Program-made: the position numbers and the translations under genes | Assembly: GCA_964019415.1 (NCBI GenBank) | Contig: OZ025877.1 | Location: forward strand, 3,682,039 to 3,746,038 | Direction of reading: 5' to 3' | DNA length: 64,000 nt | Origin: Ianthella basta | Taxonomy: Eukaryota > Porifera > Demospongiae > Verongiida > Ianthellidae | The notes under the pieces: model-generated | The model's database searches: none | Seen by the model: the letters and a program-made list of their open reading frames with translations, nothing else | What the model was told of the DNA's origin: nothing | Shown here: positions 61,201 through 64,000 of the stretch, piece by piece | How the letters are laid out: each line of letters opens with the position of its first letter | Position numbering within the stretch: position 1 is the stretch's first letter

Positions 61201-64000
61201 AGATCAGGTGGATAGTATCACAAGTCTCAGTGACTGAGGGAGATGTATTGCATTTGACTGCTATGTCGTTTGGGATTTTTGCCAGACCCCTAGCAATTGG
61301 CGTAAATTGCAATTGCTCAGACTTCATTTATTCTGATGTGGAAACAGGTATGGACATAATTTAGTATAACTTTATGGCATTATAATGATATTATTATTAT
61401 TTTATTACTTATGAATTGAATTTCGCATGATTGTGCATTATGCTTTTGTGTTTGTAGCCTTACCTGGCAAAGATTTCTTCCTTACGGAGGGAGCAAGACT
61501 TCACTTCAGAGATATCTCTTCCCTTCAAAGTCGCTCTAATGAAGTACTGATTCCAATCATTAACGATGATGTTGCTGAACCAAGGAAAGTGTTTGTCTGT
61601 ATCCTTCAAAGAGATATCACAGACTCCATTCAGGTCATCGGTCCCTCTGAAGTAATCATTGAAATTGTTGACAATGATGGTGAGGCATTGTATTAAACTA
61701 ACCCTGTAAATAGCTCGCATGGCCGCCATCATAAAAACAAATCATATCATGCATGAATGAGGATATAGTAATTGAGCATGCATGCATGCATGATTCATTT
61801 TGGTTGCATGAGCAGCCTCTGAATCCAAGTATGCTGTTTGTAGTGATATTTAGTGATCTACATATCCATCTATTTGCACATGTGCATGACTGACATCACG
61901 TGCACATAATTATTTATAATGGTAAAATAACTATTAGCTATATGTTTATTTTTAGAACTCACTGTTCGATGGGCTAACGACTTCTATGAATTTCTAGAAC
62001 GGGAAAGGTTTGCAAGAGTTGAACTTGTTGTAGATGCAAAATTCGAAGCAGATGAGATTGCCGTTGTGGGGTATCCCAAGCAAATCCCAGATGGGCATTA
62101 CAATCGTATTCCATCACTTGTTGTACCTGGACCAGGATTTCCAGGTATATGCACAGTGGTACACATGTTGAGAAATTCTTCGACTTCTGCATGCTGTTCA
62201 TCCTTGGCTGTTGCTGTTACTTTCACTCAGCTTACATTGAGCGAGCAATTGTCAGAGATTATGTCCTTGGCAATGCCCAAGTGACAGGTAAATTCTCACT
62301 GATTCTGTTCTGAATTAATCACAAACTAATATTGCTTATTTATCTTGCACATTTATACATGCATAGAATCACACCCTTTTGATGTGAGGAGATCAGTCAG
62401 TGAATTTGTATTTACACCTTCCAAGGAATCTAAATTTGTGAACATTAGCCTTGTTGACGATGATGTGCTGGAGTTTGATGAGGTCTTCATTGCAGAGTTT
62501 GATTTTCCTCCATGGATTAGCAACAAATGGAACATCAGAAAAGGGATTCCCTCCTCTGCTTACATAATGATCAGAAATGATGATGGTTAGTTGTTATGTT
62601 GATCTGAGTCTAAAGTTATATTGTTATCAGTAATTGCTTTTGTAATTGCTTCGTTTTTAAGAATCATAATTATATTTACAATAATAATTGTCTCATGTAA
62701 TTAAATCAAAGGTCTGTACTTGATATGATAAAAACATCTATGCAATTAAAGTGACAAACCATCCACTTGAACTGATAATGAGAAACTACTAATGATATTG
62801 TGTCCCAACTAATAGCACTCTCATGCACGTGGCCTACAAAATATACACTGGATTTTCTCAGGAGAGCACAATTTTCTTATTAATAACTATAATAATAGAA
62901 TTGATAAAGAGTAGTGGTAGCAATAAAATGGTCCCCATCAGTGCCACAAGTATGCATACACTTTGTAGTCTAGTGCCGCCACATCGCCATTTTACTCCAA
63001 CTCCATCCTCCCAAAACACGGTCTGGGAGCTAATGCCAGCATTTTTCCTGACAGAGTCCATGAGAGAAGTTGTGATCGACAATAATATAATAACAATAAG
63101 ATATATAGGGAGGTGGTACTAGCACCTAGCCTAGTGTCACTGCCTTCCACAGAGTTGTGAATGTACCTATATATATTTCGCTTACTTTCATTCAAACTTT
63201 GAAACTGTTCTTGACACAAACACACACCTGTGACACCTGTTTGTAATTGTGTACGAGTTGTCACCACTTTATCATTGCTATTCTGTTATTATGCTATTCC
63301 ATCATTCCGTATTCTGTGTTTTGCATAATATAGCTTCTCCCAATCACATTGCTTTGAACACAAACATGTAAATTATTAGGCCATCGCAACACTATATGTG
63401 TTAGCCACTGCCCTGTCTTATAAGTGAAGCATTAATTATCATACGTAGGTCCCAACTTCCCCGGCTCCTGTCAGGAAAAGGCTGTCGTTGGCTCCAGACC
63501 GTCTTTTGGGAGGGTGGAGTGGGAGTAAAATGGTTGTCTGGTTACACGAGACTATATGACCTTTGGTGATATAAGCATTCAGTTTACGTGATGGGAATGA
63601 AAAATGTGGTATAGTGGGGCATAGGAGTAGCAACTTTGCATTCTATCAATCACATTTCTAAATAGACGTTGCGAGATATTAAGCTGACCATTTCACAATA
63701 ACTGAAACATCACCAGTGTGCCATCATCATTTATATTATGGGACAGGGAATAATATACAGTAAGGCAAAGCCAAGCCAAAAATATTATTCCTTGATGTAT
63801 AATGATTATTATCTAACTATCCCATTTATCGTGCATTTGCCAAGTAGTGTATTGTAGCCACTTTTCTTGAGATAGGTTGCTAGAGTTCTGATTGTTGTGA
63901 GGGTTGGTAGTGAAATTCCAGATATTACGTATTGTGGAGTGTTTGAGTGAGATTGTTTTCTGCCTTATTCTGATTTCTTTAGAAGTTGAGGTCAATTTCA
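58275..64000 (+). CDS. Secreted Calx-beta domain protein, copy B (partial, continues off right edge)
   Basis: Tandem paralogue of the gene at 43111-55287. Exons: 58275-58347 (signal peptide MKTSPAPLALLLIVLVPLST), 59263-59442, 60804-61052, 61195-61347, 61458-61679, 61956-62144, 62231-62287, 62367-62585, 63983 onward. Every intron is phase 1 and exon lengths match copy A closely (57 and 219 nt identical for exons 7 and 8). Conserved blocks include SFPVNQYTV, IFEGKEYI, DVGIEDDD, PGKDFFLTEG and FARVELVVD. The exon at the right edge (EVEVNF) matches copy A exon 9, so the rest of the Calx-beta modules and any sushi domains lie outside the window. The exon 1 donor (CCCT|GTGAGA) was chosen because phase 1 is needed. 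Confidence 0.8.
58425..58535 (-). mobile_element. Penelope-type terminal repeat remnant with hammerhead-like fold
   Basis: On the minus strand: ATGCAG (stem I), TTGACAAA (variant core), GACC-tttg-GGTC (stem II), GAAAC, GTC, CTGCAT (stem I, six pairs). The core box departs from CUGANGA, so this copy may be inactive. Outer inverted repeats ctcgagcagcaagac and gtcttgctc surround it. It lies in intron 1 of Calx-beta copy B. Confidence 0.5.
59443..60803 (+). other. Long intron of Calx-beta copy B
   Basis: AT-rich intron between exons 2 and 3. I see no gene, transposon ends or RNA gene in it. Confidence 0.5.
62967..63556. mobile_element. Non-autonomous inverted-repeat element
   Basis: About 590 bp bounded by inverted repeats of about 85 bp. 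The left end reads tagtctagtgccgccacat, then ccattttactcc, tcccaaaac and ttcctgaca. The right end, reverse complemented, reads tagtctcgtgtaaccagac with the same inner blocks. No ORF is visible inside. It lies in the intron before the last exon of Calx-beta copy B. Confidence 0.72.

Overview
This is animal genomic DNA with intron-rich genes, canonical GT-AG splice sites and very many (CA)n microsatellites. I reconstructed the genes by joining exons by eye on reading frame, intron phase and family similarity. A non-bilaterian metazoan, most likely a demosponge, fits the mix (a compact RAD50/GLRX3/abLIM cluster, Calx-beta plus sushi proteins, a Penelope-like element, short introns). The taxon is inference; the sequence alone does not prove it.

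Layout. (1) From the left edge to 19980, minus strand: RAD50, 34 exons recovered, about 1111 codons. It runs from the start codon through Walker A, Q-loop and zinc hook to just before the C-terminal ATPase half, which lies off the left edge. Two of its large introns each hold a separate multi-pass membrane-protein gene on the same strand (12747-14192, intact single exon; 4072-5008, in two frames). (2) 20128-25302, minus: GLRX3 (PICOT), complete, 13 exons, 322 aa, ending 147 bp upstream of the RAD50 start codon. (3) 25465-37767, plus: an abLIM-type protein, 13 exons, 626 aa, four LIM domains and a villin headpiece, divergent from GLRX3 across a 162-bp gap. (4) 37768-43110: mostly non-coding. 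It holds a frameshifted duplicate of the abLIM last exon and 3' UTR and a minus-strand ORF made of an 11-residue tandem repeat. (5) 43111-55287, plus: a secreted Calx-beta/sushi protein, 13 exons all joined at phase 1. Its long first intron contains an inverted Penelope-repeat insertion, a 600-bp inverted-repeat element and an antisense, broken non-LTR retrotransposon. (6) 55288-58274: a decayed antisense sushi exon, then a 5'-truncated Penelope-like element with a GIY-YIG endonuclease and hammerhead-like terminal repeats, inserted into a third copy of the abLIM 3' UTR repeat with an 11-bp target duplication. (7) 58275 to beyond the right edge, plus: a tandem paralogue of the Calx-beta gene.

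Functionally, RAD50 (double-strand break repair), GLRX3 (cytosolic Fe-S/redox) and abLIM (actin cytoskeleton) are unrelated neighbours; their tight spacing suggests shared or overlapping promoters. The two Calx-beta genes are a tandem duplication of an extracellular or adhesion-type protein. The most notable material is the Penelope-like element family with hammerhead-type folds, the nested genes in RAD50 introns, two GC-AG introns in RAD50, and the triplicated abLIM 3' end.
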